This document shows, piece by piece, positions 44,182 through 56,372 of a stretch of 57,861 nt of DNA; the stretch's first letter is position 1, and each line of letters starts with the position of its first letter. The stretch spans positions 1-57,861 of the forward strand of contig JAGTRJ010000021.1 in NCBI GenBank assembly GCA_018261755.1. The letters run 5' to 3'. The position numbers and the translations under genes were made by a program. The notes under the pieces are model-generated. The model saw only the letters and a program-made list of their open reading frames with translations, had not been told where the DNA came from and made no database searches. The DNA is from Burkholderiaceae bacterium. Its GTDB lineage: Bacteria; Pseudomonadota; Gammaproteobacteria; Burkholderiales; Burkholderiaceae_D.

Positions 44182-45618
44182 ATGTCTGACACGAAGTTTG
44201 AAGCAGAGAAAAGCGCGGCATCAGCCGTCCGTTTTGAGGATTTCGGCCTGAGTGCCGAGATTTTGCGCGCGCTGACCGAGCAGGGCTATCAGCACCCGAC
44301 GCCAATCCAGGCGGAGGCGATTCCGATCGTGCTCAAGGGGCACGACGTGATGGGCGCAGCACAGACCGGCACCGGCAAGACCGCAGGTTTTTCACTGCCG
44401 GTGATCCAGAAGCTGCAGCCGCAGGCGAATGCCAGCACGTCGCCAGCGCGGCATCCGGTGCGCGCGTTGATCCTGACGCCGACGCGCGAACTGGCCGATC
44501 AGGTGGCCGAGAACGTGAAGAATTATGCGCAGCATACTGGCCTGCGTTCGGCGGTGGTATTCGGCGGGGTCGATATCGGGCCTCAGACGGCGGCGCTGCG
44601 CGCCGGGGTTGAGATTCTGATCGCTACCCCAGGTCGGCTGCTCGACCATGTGCAGCAAAAGACGCTGAACCTGTCGCAGACGCAGATCCTGATTCTGGAT
44701 GAAGCCGACCGGATGCTGGACATGGGCTTTCTGCCTGATTTGCAGCGCATTATCAACCTGCTGCCGAAACAGCGGCAGAATCTGATGTTTTCGGCCACCT
44801 TCTCGCCGGAAATCAAGAAATTGTCATCGAGCATCCTGAACAATCCGGTGACAATCGAAGTTGCTCGCAGCAACGCGACTGCCGACACGGTTACGCAGGT
44901 GGTGTACAAGGTGGATGAGGCTGACAAGCGCGATGCGGTGGCGCACATCATCCGCGAACGCGATCTGAAGCAGGTGCTGGTGTTTTCGAACACCAAAATC
45001 GGCGCATCACGACTGGCGCGGCAACTTGAACAGGCTGGCATCAAGGCGACCGCGATTCATGGCGACCGCACGCAGGCCGAGCGGATGGCGGCGCTGGATG
45101 CGTTCAAGAATGGCGGCATCGACGTGCTGGTTGCGACCGACGTTGCCGCGCGCGGGCTGGACATTGCCGAAATGCCGTGCGTGATCAATTACGACCTGCC
45201 ATTCAATGCCGAAGATTACGTGCATCGCATTGGCCGCACGGGCCGTGCCGGCGCCACCGGCGACGCGATATCACTGTGCATCGAGCGGGAAACGAAGTTG
45301 CTGGCTGAAATCGAAAAACTGATCAAGCGTAGCCTGCCATGCCAGGCGCTGGAAGGCTTCGCGCCGCAACGCGGCGCAAGGCGCGACGACAGTGAACGGG
45401 AGCGTCCTCCGCGCCGCAGCCGGGCCGAGCGGCCTGACAGCGGGCCTTACAAGACTTCGCTGATGGCGCGCAAGGCGAAACCGGATCCTTGGTTTGACAA
45501 GCCATACGAACCGGCCATGCCGGCATCGGCTGCGTCGGCGACATCGCCTCTCATTCCTGCTGGCAAGGCTGTGAAAAAGACCGTCGCTTTCCTGCTGGGA
45601 GGCGGGCCGAAGGCCTGA
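44182..45618 (+). CDS. rhlE: DEAD-box RNA helicase, RhlE-like
   Basis: ATP-dependent RNA helicase for ribosome assembly or RNA decay, 478 residues. The Q motif is FGLSAEILRALTEQGYQHPTPIQ. The core motifs are AQTGTGKT (I), PTRELADQ (Ia), TPGRLLDH (Ib), LDEADRMLDMGF (II) and FSATF (III). The C-terminal domain contains ATDVAARGLDI (V) and HRIGRTGRAG (VI). A basic, Arg/Ser/Pro-rich tail (residues about 395-478) probably binds RNA. The subfamily assignment to RhlE is by overall resemblance. A small terminator overlaps its stop, followed by repeat copy 4. Confidence 0.88.
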   Translation: MSDTKFEAEKSAASAVRFEDFGLSAEILRALTEQGYQHPTPIQAEAIPIVLKGHDVMGAAQTGTGKTAGFSLPVIQKLQPQANASTSPARHPVRALILTPTRELADQVAENVKNYAQHTGLRSAVVFGGVDIGPQTAALRAGVEILIATPGRLLDHVQQKTLNLSQTQILILDEADRMLDMGFLPDLQRIINLLPKQRQNLMFSATFSPEIKKLSSSILNNPVTIEVARSNATADTVTQVVYKVDEADKRDAVAHIIRERDLKQVLVFSNTKIGASRLARQLEQAGIKATAIHGDRTQAERMAALDAFKNGGIDVLVATDVAARGLDIAEMPCVINYDLPFNAEDYVHRIGRTGRAGATGDAISLCIERETKLLAEIEKLIKRSLPCQALEGFAPQRGARRDDSERERPPRRSRAERPDSGPYKTSLMARKAKPDPWFDKPYEPAMPASAASATSPLIPAGKAVKKTVAFLLGGGPKA

Positions 45619-45629
45619 ACGCCTTTTTT
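45610..45629 (+). terminator. Terminator overlapping the helicase stop codon
   Basis: AAGGC (45610-45614), loop CTGAAC, GCCTT (45621-45625) and TTTT. The stop TGA (45616-45618) sits in the loop, an unusually compact arrangement. Confidence 0.7.
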
Positions 45630-45725
45630 GAGGTGTTTTTTCACCTCAAAAATACTGGTGGTGGGTATTTGAAAACGGCCCCGGAAGTTGCGGCCCAGTT
45701 CTGGTATTTGGGCTGATACCCCCCT
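45630..45725 (+). repeat. Dispersed intergenic structured element, copy 4 (type II)
   Basis: Hairpin one is GAGGTG (45630-45635)/CACCTC (45642-45647), with a different sequence from copies 2 and 5 but the same position. Hairpin two is AATAC (45651-45655)/GTATT (45665-45669), then the A-rich linker. Hairpin three is GGCC (45677-45680)/GGCC (45692-45695). The end ATACCCCCC starts at 45716; its ATACCC can pair instead with GGGTAT (45663-45668). It is the only copy between two same-strand genes (rhlE and dnaE). The spacer to dnaE is 263 bases and holds nothing else I can identify. Confidence 0.65.
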
Positions 45726-45881
45726 GATTTTTCCATTTTTTCGTCGCGGATCATGCTTGCCGGCTTGTGCTTTTGTGCGGCGCGGACAGCGCATCGGATG
45801 GGTTCCGGCAAACGGCTGGCACGACAACGGCAGGGCAAGCAGAATGGTTTCAAAACCGGGCTGGCACGGTAAAATAGCCGG

Positions 45882-49361
<3,480 letters not shown>

Positions 49362-49392
49362 TGATTTCCGCGATTAATCGAAGGGCACCGGT

Positions 49393-50676
49393 TTGCGTTA
49401 TCTGACATGGTTCGTTGCTGCCGTGAGCGTGCTGTTCCCGGTGCTGGCATTGACGGTTCGCGGCGCGGCCAATACCTGCTTTTTCCTGCTCGCCTTGTCT
49501 GGCATCGTGGCAATTGTTTGCCGCGCCAAGGTGGCTGGCTCGTCGTTTGGCGAAGCGTACCGGCATTACTGGCCGCTCAATCTGGCGATGATGGCGATGT
49601 TCGTTGCAATACTGTTCAACCAGATTGCGAACGGCCAATTCCTGGCTAGGGAATACGATGCGTCGCTCCGGTTGGTGCTGTTCCCGCTGGCGTTCTGGGC
49701 CTTGCTGATGGTGCCGGCCAAAGCCGACAGCTATCTGGCGTGGGGGTTGATTGTCGGCGCATGGTTTGCATTTGCGAAAATGTTCTGGCTCATCAGCGCG
49801 GGCGTGGATCGCACCGGCATCGGCGGTTTCATCTCCGTGATTCCGTATGCGGAAATGGCGATGCTGCTGGGCGTGTTCGCCGCCTTTTCAATCGGCTGGG
49901 ACCAGGCGCGGGAAAGCTGGTTGGCCGTGCCGAAACTGCTGGCGTTGCTGGCCGGGTTATGCGGCGCCTATCTGTCGCAAACGCGTGGTGCCTGGATAGC
50001 CGTGCCGGTGGTTGCTGTCATCGCCTTTTCAGTCAACAGAATGCGCAAGGCCTGCAAATACATGGCATTATTGTTTGCATTCATTCTGCTGGCTGGCGCA
50101 CTTGGTTTCGGTAATATCGGGCAGCAGCGGATGGCCGAAGTAAAGCATGATGTCAGCGCATATTGGCAAGGACAGGAGCGCGATACGTCGATCGGTTTGC
50201 GTTTTCAGATGTGGCAGGGGTCATGGGCGCTGTTCACTGAACGGCCGCTGTTTGGCGTTGGCCGGGAAAATTTTGCCAAAGGCCTGGATGGACTGGCAGC
50301 GCGCGGAGTAATTTCGCCTGAGGCGGCACGGGTTGGCCAAGGACATTCGCATAATGAAATGCTGTATAACATGGCGACCTTGGGGCTGACTGGTTTGCTG
50401 GCGCTGCTGGCGCTTTATTTCGTTCCCGCATGGTATTTCTGGCAAGCGGCGCGGGAAACGGATCGGGAAATTCGCTGGGCGGCGGGCATGGGGTTGGCAT
50501 TGTGCCTGGGATTTTTCGTGTTCGGGCTGACCGACGTGCAATTCCTGTGGGGGCATTGCAATACCTTTTACAGCATGCACGCCGCTTTGTTCATGGCCTG
50601 CATCGTGAAACGCAGGGCCGTGCTGCGTGCAACTGCTTCGCAAGATGCGGGGAAACTCGCGGCGCCGCAAACGTGA
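49393..50676 (+). CDS. O-antigen ligase/polymerase-like membrane protein (WaaL family)
   Basis: 427 residues with about eleven hydrophobic segments. The large periplasmic loop before the final helices carries FGVGRENFAKGLDGL and GHSHNEMLYNMATLGLTGLLALL, the Wzy_C/O-antigen ligase signature with its conserved His. It would join O-antigen or other glycans to lipid A-core, or polymerise them; the acceptor is unknown. It starts at TTG 49393 after GAAGGG. It sits between dnaE and msbA and just upstream of two GT9 transferases, which supports an LPS role. Confidence 0.85.
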   Translation: MRYLTWFVAAVSVLFPVLALTVRGAANTCFFLLALSGIVAIVCRAKVAGSSFGEAYRHYWPLNLAMMAMFVAILFNQIANGQFLAREYDASLRLVLFPLAFWALLMVPAKADSYLAWGLIVGAWFAFAKMFWLISAGVDRTGIGGFISVIPYAEMAMLLGVFAAFSIGWDQARESWLAVPKLLALLAGLCGAYLSQTRGAWIAVPVVAVIAFSVNRMRKACKYMALLFAFILLAGALGFGNIGQQRMAEVKHDVSAYWQGQERDTSIGLRFQMWQGSWALFTERPLFGVGRENFAKGLDGLAARGVISPEAARVGQGHSHNEMLYNMATLGLTGLLALLALYFVPAWYFWQAARETDREIRWAAGMGLALCLGFFVFGLTDVQFLWGHCNTFYSMHAALFMACIVKRRAVLRATASQDAGKLAAPQT

Positions 50677-50679
50677 AAC

Positions 50680-52455
50680 TTGAAGCCATCGGTTAATCAG
50701 AAAATGCAGTTTCCACACTACTTCAAACGACTGTTTACGCTTCATCGCCCTTATGTAGGCCGGATGGTATTGGCCTTTGGCGCGATGATCATCACCGCCG
50801 CGACCGAGCCGCTGGTGCCGTTCCTGCTGCAACTGCTGCTCGATCACGGTTTTGTCGGCAAGCCGCTGTTTCCGTACTGGTGGGTGCCAGTGGTCGCAAT
50901 CGGCCTGTTTGCGATTCGCGGCTGCTCGACCTTCCTTAGCACCTACATGATGACCTGGGTTTCGGCGCGGATCCTGAATGAATTGCGGCGGCAGATGTTT
51001 GCCCGCATGCTGGACGTGCCGGTCGGCTATTTCGCGCAGCATTCAGTCGGCAGGGTAATCAATTCGATGATGTACGAAGTGCAACAGATCATCGAAATGG
51101 TGACTAAGGTGTTTACTTCGATCGTGCGCTCGGCGCTGACGGTGATCGGCTTGCTGGCGTGGCTGCTGTATCTGAACTGGATGCTGTCGATCATCACGCT
51201 GATTTTGCTGCCGCTGCTGGCAGTCGTGGTGCGCTTCACCGGCCGGCGTCTGAAGCGGCTGAACGAAGACTCGCTGAGCGTGAATGCGCAGCTGACGCAG
51301 GTGATCGAGGAAACGACGCGCGCGCATCAGGTGATCAAGATTTTCGGCGGGCAGGAGTACGAGAAATCGCGCTTCTGGCAGCGGTCGGAAAACCTGCGCC
51401 GCTACACGATGCGGATGACCAGCACCTTCGCTTCGACCGTGCCGATCACGCAGCTGATGACCGCGTGCGCGATGTCGATCGTGGTGGTGATTGCGCTGGT
51501 GCAGTCGAACGAAGGACAGATCACGGTCGGCGGCTTCGTCTCGTTCATCACCGCGATGCTGATGCTGCTGGCGCCGCTGAAGCAACTGGCCGAGGTGAAC
51601 GGTCCGCTGCAGCGCGGCATGGCGGCGGCGGAAGCGGTGTTCCAGCTGATCGATGCGCCGATTGAGCGCGAGAATGGCAAGGCTTTGCCGGGGCGCGTTG
51701 CCGGCCGGGTCGATTTTGTCGATGTCAGTTTCGCGTATCCGGAGCAGCAGCACAAGGCGCTGGACGGCATAAACCTGCAGGTGGAACCGGGCGAGACGAT
51801 CGCGTTTGTCGGAATGTCTGGCGGCGGCAAAACGACACTGGTTAACCTGCTGCCGGGGTTCCATGCCGCCATCAGCGGCAAAATCCTGCTCGACGGGCAG
51901 CCGATCGATGAAATTTCGCTGCCGAGCCTGCGGCAGCAGATCGCGATGGTGAGCCAGAACGTGGTGCTGTTCGATGATACGGTCGCGGCCAACATCGCCT
52001 ATGGCGACTCGAATGCGGATCGAAGTCGGATCGAAGCGGCGGCCAAGGCGGCGCACCTGACCGACGTGATTGCAGGCTTGCCGCAAGGGCTGGATACCTG
52101 GATCGGCGACAACGGCTCGCGCCTGTCAGGCGGTCAGCGCCAGCGGCTGGCGATTGCGCGCGCGATTTACAAGGATGCGCCGTTGCTGATTCTGGACGAG
52201 GCGACCTCAGCGCTGGATACCGAATCCGAGCGCACGGTGCAGGCAGCGCTGGATGAACTGATGCAGGGACGGACCACGTTTGTGATCGCGCATCGCCTGT
52301 CGACCATCGAACGCGCCAGCCGGATCGTGGTACTGGCCGAGGGACGGATCGCGGAAATCGGCACGCACGAGGAATTGCTAGCCAAGCAGGGCGTGTATGC
52401 GCATCTGCACCGGCTGCAATTCTCGGCTGGCGCGAGCGACAGTGCTGCGGTCTGA
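50680..52455 (+). CDS. msbA: Lipid A export ABC transporter MsbA
   Basis: Homodimeric flippase moving lipid A-core across the inner membrane. It is 591 residues: six membrane helices in about residues 25-320, then the ATPase half. Walker A GMSGGGKTTL, signature LSGGQRQRLAIARAI, Walker B LLILDEATSALD and H-loop VIAHRLST are complete. The start is uncertain: TTG 50680 or ATG 50704, both with weak ribosome sites. It begins 3 bases after the ligase stop, so it is in the same operon. Confidence 0.93.
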   Translation: MKPSVNQKMQFPHYFKRLFTLHRPYVGRMVLAFGAMIITAATEPLVPFLLQLLLDHGFVGKPLFPYWWVPVVAIGLFAIRGCSTFLSTYMMTWVSARILNELRRQMFARMLDVPVGYFAQHSVGRVINSMMYEVQQIIEMVTKVFTSIVRSALTVIGLLAWLLYLNWMLSIITLILLPLLAVVVRFTGRRLKRLNEDSLSVNAQLTQVIEETTRAHQVIKIFGGQEYEKSRFWQRSENLRRYTMRMTSTFASTVPITQLMTACAMSIVVVIALVQSNEGQITVGGFVSFITAMLMLLAPLKQLAEVNGPLQRGMAAAEAVFQLIDAPIERENGKALPGRVAGRVDFVDVSFAYPEQQHKALDGINLQVEPGETIAFVGMSGGGKTTLVNLLPGFHAAISGKILLDGQPIDEISLPSLRQQIAMVSQNVVLFDDTVAANIAYGDSNADRSRIEAAAKAAHLTDVIAGLPQGLDTWIGDNGSRLSGGQRQRLAIARAIYKDAPLLILDEATSALDTESERTVQAALDELMQGRTTFVIAHRLSTIERASRIVVLAEGRIAEIGTHEELLAKQGVYAHLHRLQFSAGASDSAAV

Positions 52456-52488
52456 CACCTGCGGCGCAACGGATAACGAAACGAACAA

Positions 52489-53628
52489 ATGAGCACAAGC
52501 ACTCAACTGGTTTCAAGCGAGCGTCTGCAAGCCGCCGACAAGATACTGTTCATCACCCATCTGGCGCTGGGCGATTACACCTACCTGCAAAACTGCTTCA
52601 AGGCGTTTGCGCAAGCGTTTCCACAGCTTGAGATTCATGTGTGGGTGGACGAGCTGCGCCGCACCTCGCGCGCAGCCGACTGGGTGCATTTGAAAAAATA
52701 TGCGCTGTATGACTGGCTGGCCGCCTGTCCGTTCGTGCACAAGGTGTACAACCAGACCTACAGCCCGCAAGGCTACCGGCAGTCGATTGCCGACGCACAG
52801 CAGGAGCACTATCCGCTGGTGGTGTCGCTCGCGACCTTGCGCCCGCATCGCTATGCTTCGCTGGCGCGGGAAATCTGCCCGCAGGGTTTCGTTGTTGGCA
52901 TGAAGGCACGTGCCGGCATGTTGGCCATCCACAAGCACTGGAGTTACAGCAAGCTCGATGCGGCGCTGGATATGGTGGCTTCGCAGCGGCCGGGAATGCA
53001 TATCAGCGAAGTGTATGCCGACTGGTTTTACCGCCTGTTCGGACTTGAAATCAATGCCGAGCGGCGTTTTCCATTTGTCGAAATTCCGCTGCATTGGCAG
53101 CAGCAGGCAGCCAGCCAGCTTGAACAGTGGGGCTTCGCGCAAGGCGGCCAGGGGGCGGCGAAAATCGTGTTCGTGAATGCGTTCGCGAAGAACAACAAGC
53201 GCTGCTGGTCGCTCGATCATGTGGCCGATCTGATCGTCGAACTGCGGCAGCACCCGGCGTGGCAGGAGGCGTGTTTCATCGTGAACTCGATGCCGGAAGA
53301 AATGGCGCGGGTGGAAGCCTTTTTCGCCGCCCGCTCGCTGGACAGGGTGAAGCTCTTTAGCGCGGTCGACAATTTCTTCCAGTTGCCGGCAATCTTGCAG
53401 CAATGCGATTTGATCATTTCGGTCGAAACCGCGGTGATGCATCTGGCGAACGCGGTGCAGGTGCCGGTGGTGGCGCTGATGCGACAGAAAAACCCGGAGT
53501 GGGTGCCGGTCGATGCGCAGCACAGCACCGTGATCACGGCGGAAAAGCGCAGCGACTGGGTGAAGGATATTCCAGCACAAAGGGTGGCGGAAACGGTGGT
53601 GAAAGCGGTGAACGGAGGCGCGGCATGA
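52489..53628 (+). CDS. GT9-family (heptosyltransferase-like) glycosyltransferase, copy 1
   Basis: 379 residues, GT-B fold, related to LPS heptosyltransferases. The N-terminal domain begins ADKILFITHLALGDYTYLQN; the acceptor-side [16 protein letters not shown] follows. The C-terminal nucleotide-sugar domain has VNAFAKNNKRCWSLDHV and the conserved [25 protein letters not shown]. The donor sugar cannot be told from sequence. It is followed after 34 bases by a close paralogue with near-identical motif order, a clear tandem duplication. It lies downstream of msbA in an LPS-core context. Confidence 0.88.
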   Translation: MSTSTQLVSSERLQAADKILFITHLALGDYTYLQNCFKAFAQAFPQLEIHVWVDELRRTSRAADWVHLKKYALYDWLAACPFVHKVYNQTYSPQGYRQSIADAQQEHYPLVVSLATLRPHRYASLAREICPQGFVVGMKARAGMLAIHKHWSYSKLDAALDMVASQRPGMHISEVYADWFYRLFGLEINAERRFPFVEIPLHWQQQAASQLEQWGFAQGGQGAAKIVFVNAFAKNNKRCWSLDHVADLIVELRQHPAWQEACFIVNSMPEEMARVEAFFAARSLDRVKLFSAVDNFFQLPAILQQCDLIISVETAVMHLANAVQVPVVALMRQKNPEWVPVDAQHSTVITAEKRSDWVKDIPAQRVAETVVKAVNGGAA

Positions 53629-53662
53629 GCGCGGCCGTGCAGCAAGGGAACGAGGGGCAGCG

Positions 53663-54805
53663 ATGAACCCGATCGTGCCGCCGGAGCGGTTGCGCGACGC
53701 CGACAGAATCCTGTTCATCGCCCATCTGGCGCTGGGAGATTTTGCCTACCTGCAAAACTGTTTCCACCAGTTTGCCGCCGCCTATCCGCACATCAAGCTC
53801 GACCTGTGGGTGGATGAACTGCGCCGCACCGACCGCGCCGCCGACTGGCCGTTCCTGCAGAAATACGCGCTGTACGACTGGCTCGCGGCCTGCCCGTATT
53901 TTTCCCGGGTTTATAACCAGACCTACAGCCCGGCGCTGTTCGAACAATCGGTGTTGGAAGCGCAGCGGCAGGACTATCCGGTCGTGATCTCGCTGGCGGT
54001 GCTGCACCGGCCGGAATATGCGCGGCTGGCGCGCCGCATCAGCCCGTCCGGGTTTGTGGTCGGGCAACGGAAAGGCTGGTTCCCCGATCCGTCGAAATAC
54101 CTCGCCTACCGCCAGCTCGATGCGGCGATACCGGCCTATTCGTCGTCCAAGGTCGGGTCGGCACACATCAGCGAGATTTACGCCGGCTGGTTCGGCGCCA
54201 TGTTTGGCGCACAGGCGGTGCCGCAGGATCGCTTTCCGTTCGTAGAGATTCCGCTTGAATGGCAGCGCCGGGCGCGCGAACAGTTTGAAGCTTGGGGTTT
54301 CGCGCACCATGGAGAGCGCGGCAAGGTCGTGTTCGTGAACGCGTTTTCAAAAGCGCAGGAGCGCAACTGGCCGCTGGAGCGGGTGGTCGAACTGATCCGG
54401 GCGCTGCGCCAGACCGAGGGCTATGCCGATGCTGGCTTCATCGTGAATGCAGTGCCGGAAGAAATGGCGCGGGTGCAGGCGTTGCTGGAGGCTGCCGGGC
54501 TGGCGCGCACGCATTGGTTTTCGGCCGACGAGAATTTCTTTCAACTGCCGGCGGTGTTGAGCCTGTGCAACCTGATCATCTCGGTCGAAACGGCGGTGAT
54601 GCATCTGGCGAATGCGGTGCAGGTGCCGGTGGTGGCGCTGATGCGCCAGCGCAACCCGGAGTGGGTGCCGATCGACCGCGCGCGCAGCACCATCATCACT
54701 GTTCCCGGCAAGCGCGACTGGGTGGCGGCGATTACGGTGGAACAGGTAGTGACAGTGGTGCAGCAACAGAATTTCGCGGAGGCCAGCCATGCCGCTGTTT
54801 GCTGA
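53663..54805 (+). CDS. GT9-family (heptosyltransferase-like) glycosyltransferase, copy 2
   Basis: 380 residues, paralogue of the preceding gene. It shares [53 protein letters not shown], and the strongly kept [19 protein letters not shown] with RNPEWVPID. The middle of the protein, which should contact the acceptor, is the most divergent part. The two copies therefore probably add sugars at different points of the core, an inference. The last 17 bases overlap rnhB. Confidence 0.88.
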   Translation: MNPIVPPERLRDADRILFIAHLALGDFAYLQNCFHQFAAAYPHIKLDLWVDELRRTDRAADWPFLQKYALYDWLAACPYFSRVYNQTYSPALFEQSVLEAQRQDYPVVISLAVLHRPEYARLARRISPSGFVVGQRKGWFPDPSKYLAYRQLDAAIPAYSSSKVGSAHISEIYAGWFGAMFGAQAVPQDRFPFVEIPLEWQRRAREQFEAWGFAHHGERGKVVFVNAFSKAQERNWPLERVVELIRALRQTEGYADAGFIVNAVPEEMARVQALLEAAGLARTHWFSADENFFQLPAVLSLCNLIISVETAVMHLANAVQVPVVALMRQRNPEWVPIDRARSTIITVPGKRDWVAAITVEQVVTVVQQQNFAEASHAAVC

Positions 54806-55388
54806 TGCCTGGCAGGGCGAGCTGATTTGCGGCGTCGATGAAGCCGGGCGCGGGCCGCTGGCCGGGCCGGTGTTCGCGGCGGCGGTGATCCTCGATCCAA
54901 ACCGGCCAATTACCGGCTTGCGCGATTCGAAAAAACTGACGGAAGCGAAGCGCGATGCGTTGGCGCTGCAAATCAAGGACGACGCGCTGGCGTGGTCGAT
55001 CGCGTTTTGCTCCGAAGCCGAGATAGACCAATTCAACATCCTGCAAGCGACCATGCTGGCGATGCGGCGCGCGGTCGAAGGTTTGCAGCTTGTGCCGACG
55101 CTGGCGCTGATCGACGGCAACCGCTGTCCGCAAATGGCGGTAAGGGCGGAAGCAATCGTGAAGGGGGACGACAAGGTGGAAGCGATTTCGGCGGCTTCCA
55201 TTCTGGCCAAGACCGCGCGCGATGCGGTGTGCGTGCAGATGCATGTGAAATACCCGCAATACGCATTCGACCAGCACAAGGGCTACCCGACCGCGCTGCA
55301 CCTGGCGCGCCTGCGCGAGCATGGCGTGTCGCCGGTGCACCGCAGGTCGTATGCGCCGGTGCGCGCACTGCTGCCGGAGGGGGCATGA
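54789..55388 (+). CDS. rnhB: Ribonuclease HII
   Basis: Removes ribonucleotides and RNA from RNA-DNA hybrids. It is 199 residues. The catalytic acidic residues are in [14 protein letters not shown] (Asp-Glu) and [10 protein letters not shown] (Asp), with a fourth in [14 protein letters not shown]. The family GDDKVEAI motif is complete. It overlaps the upstream glycosyltransferase by 17 bases and the downstream methyltransferase by ATGA. In Burkholderiales rnhB usually follows lpxB and precedes this same methyltransferase; here glycosyltransferases take the upstream place. Confidence 0.96.
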   Translation: MPLFADAWQGELICGVDEAGRGPLAGPVFAAAVILDPNRPITGLRDSKKLTEAKRDALALQIKDDALAWSIAFCSEAEIDQFNILQATMLAMRRAVEGLQLVPTLALIDGNRCPQMAVRAEAIVKGDDKVEAISAASILAKTARDAVCVQMHVKYPQYAFDQHKGYPTALHLARLREHGVSPVHRRSYAPVRALLPEGA

Positions 55389-56167
55389 AAGCGATCACCT
55401 CGCGTGAAAATGCGCAGTACAAGGAACTGAAACGGCTGGCGGGCAGCGCTCAGGCGCGGCGCAAGGCTGGGCAGACGCTGCTCGACGGCGTGCACCTGTG
55501 CGATGCCTACCTGGCAACGCATGGCAGGCCGCAACAGTGCCTCGTTGGCGAATCGGCCAGCATGCTGCCGGAAGTGGCGGACATCGTTGCACGCTGCGAA
55601 GCATTGGCGGCCTCATGCGTGCTGTTGCCGGATGCGCTGTTCAAGCCGCTGAGCCAGGTCGAAAACGGGGTCGATCTGCTGTTTCTGATCGATACACCAG
55701 CGCCGCAGTTGCCACAGAAATTGACCCAATCGGCAGTGCTGCTGGATGCGGTGCAAGACCCGGGCAACCTCGGCTCGATCCTGCGCAGCGCGGCCGCGGC
55801 GGGCATCACGCAAGTGTTTTGCAGCCCCGGCACGGCGCAAGCGTGGTCGCCGCGGGTGCTGCGCGCCGGCATGGGCGCGCATTTTTTGCTGCAGGTGTTC
55901 GAAAACGTCGATCTGGCGCAACTGATCCGAACGTCTGCCGTGCCGGTGCTGGCCACCAGCCCGCATACCACGCAAACGGTGTATCAGGCCGACCTGCGCC
56001 AGCCGCTGGCGTGGCTGTTCGGGCATGAAGGGCAGGGCGTGTCGGATGAACTGATGGCGCTGGCAACGCTGAAAGTGGCGATCCCGCAGCCGGGAGCAAT
56101 GGAATCGCTGAATGTCGCCGCCAGCGCGGCGGTATGCCTGTTCGAGCAGGTGCGTCAAAATAACTGA
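55385..56167 (+). CDS. TrmH/SpoU-family RNA 2'-O-methyltransferase
   Basis: SPOUT methyltransferase of 260 residues from ATG 55385, which overlaps the rnhB stop. It has an N-terminal L30e-like substrate-binding domain (about 1-95) and a C-terminal knotted domain. Motif 1 is [20 protein letters not shown], motif 2 [17 protein letters not shown], motif 3 [18 protein letters not shown]. The target (rRNA or tRNA) is unclear. The final codons Gln-Asn-Asn and the stop TGA (56156-56167) are the first 12 bases of repeat copy 5, so the C-terminus has been set by the repeat. Confidence 0.9.
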   Translation: MKAITSRENAQYKELKRLAGSAQARRKAGQTLLDGVHLCDAYLATHGRPQQCLVGESASMLPEVADIVARCEALAASCVLLPDALFKPLSQVENGVDLLFLIDTPAPQLPQKLTQSAVLLDAVQDPGNLGSILRSAAAAGITQVFCSPGTAQAWSPRVLRAGMGAHFLLQVFENVDLAQLIRTSAVPVLATSPHTTQTVYQADLRQPLAWLFGHEGQGVSDELMALATLKVAIPQPGAMESLNVAASAAVCLFEQVRQNN

Positions 56168-56273
56168 CCGAAATGAATTTTTGGTCAGTAAGGGCGAAAA
56201 ATATACTCCGCCCAGTATATAAAAACAACCAGTAAATATGTGGCCTGGCGCCGCGTTTTGGCTATATACCCCG
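56156..56273 (+). repeat. Dispersed intergenic structured element, copy 5 (type I)
   Basis: Begins CAAAATAACTGACC. Hairpin one: ACTGACC (56163-56169)/GGTCAGT (56183-56189), a compensatory change against copy 2. Hairpin two: TATACT (56202-56207)/AGTATA (56214-56219). Hairpin three: CCA (56229-56231)/TGG (56241-56243). End TATACCCC. Its first 12 bases are the last codons of the methyltransferase gene. Confidence 0.7.
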
Positions 56274-56285
56274 TCATACTCAAAC

Positions 56286-56314
56286 AAAAAGCGCAGGCAT
56301 GCCCGCGCTTTTTT
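56286..56314. terminator. Bidirectional terminator between convergent genes
   Basis: AAAAAGCGC, then GGC-AT-GCC, then GCGCTTTTTT: nearly symmetric, with T-runs on both strands. It serves the methyltransferase transcript (with repeat copy 5) and the convergent lyase gene. Confidence 0.88.
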
Positions 56315-56372
56315 GGTTTTGTGGCACCAGGCAGGCGCCGCAACGCCGTCGTCCGGCTGCGGCGCTGTCTGA

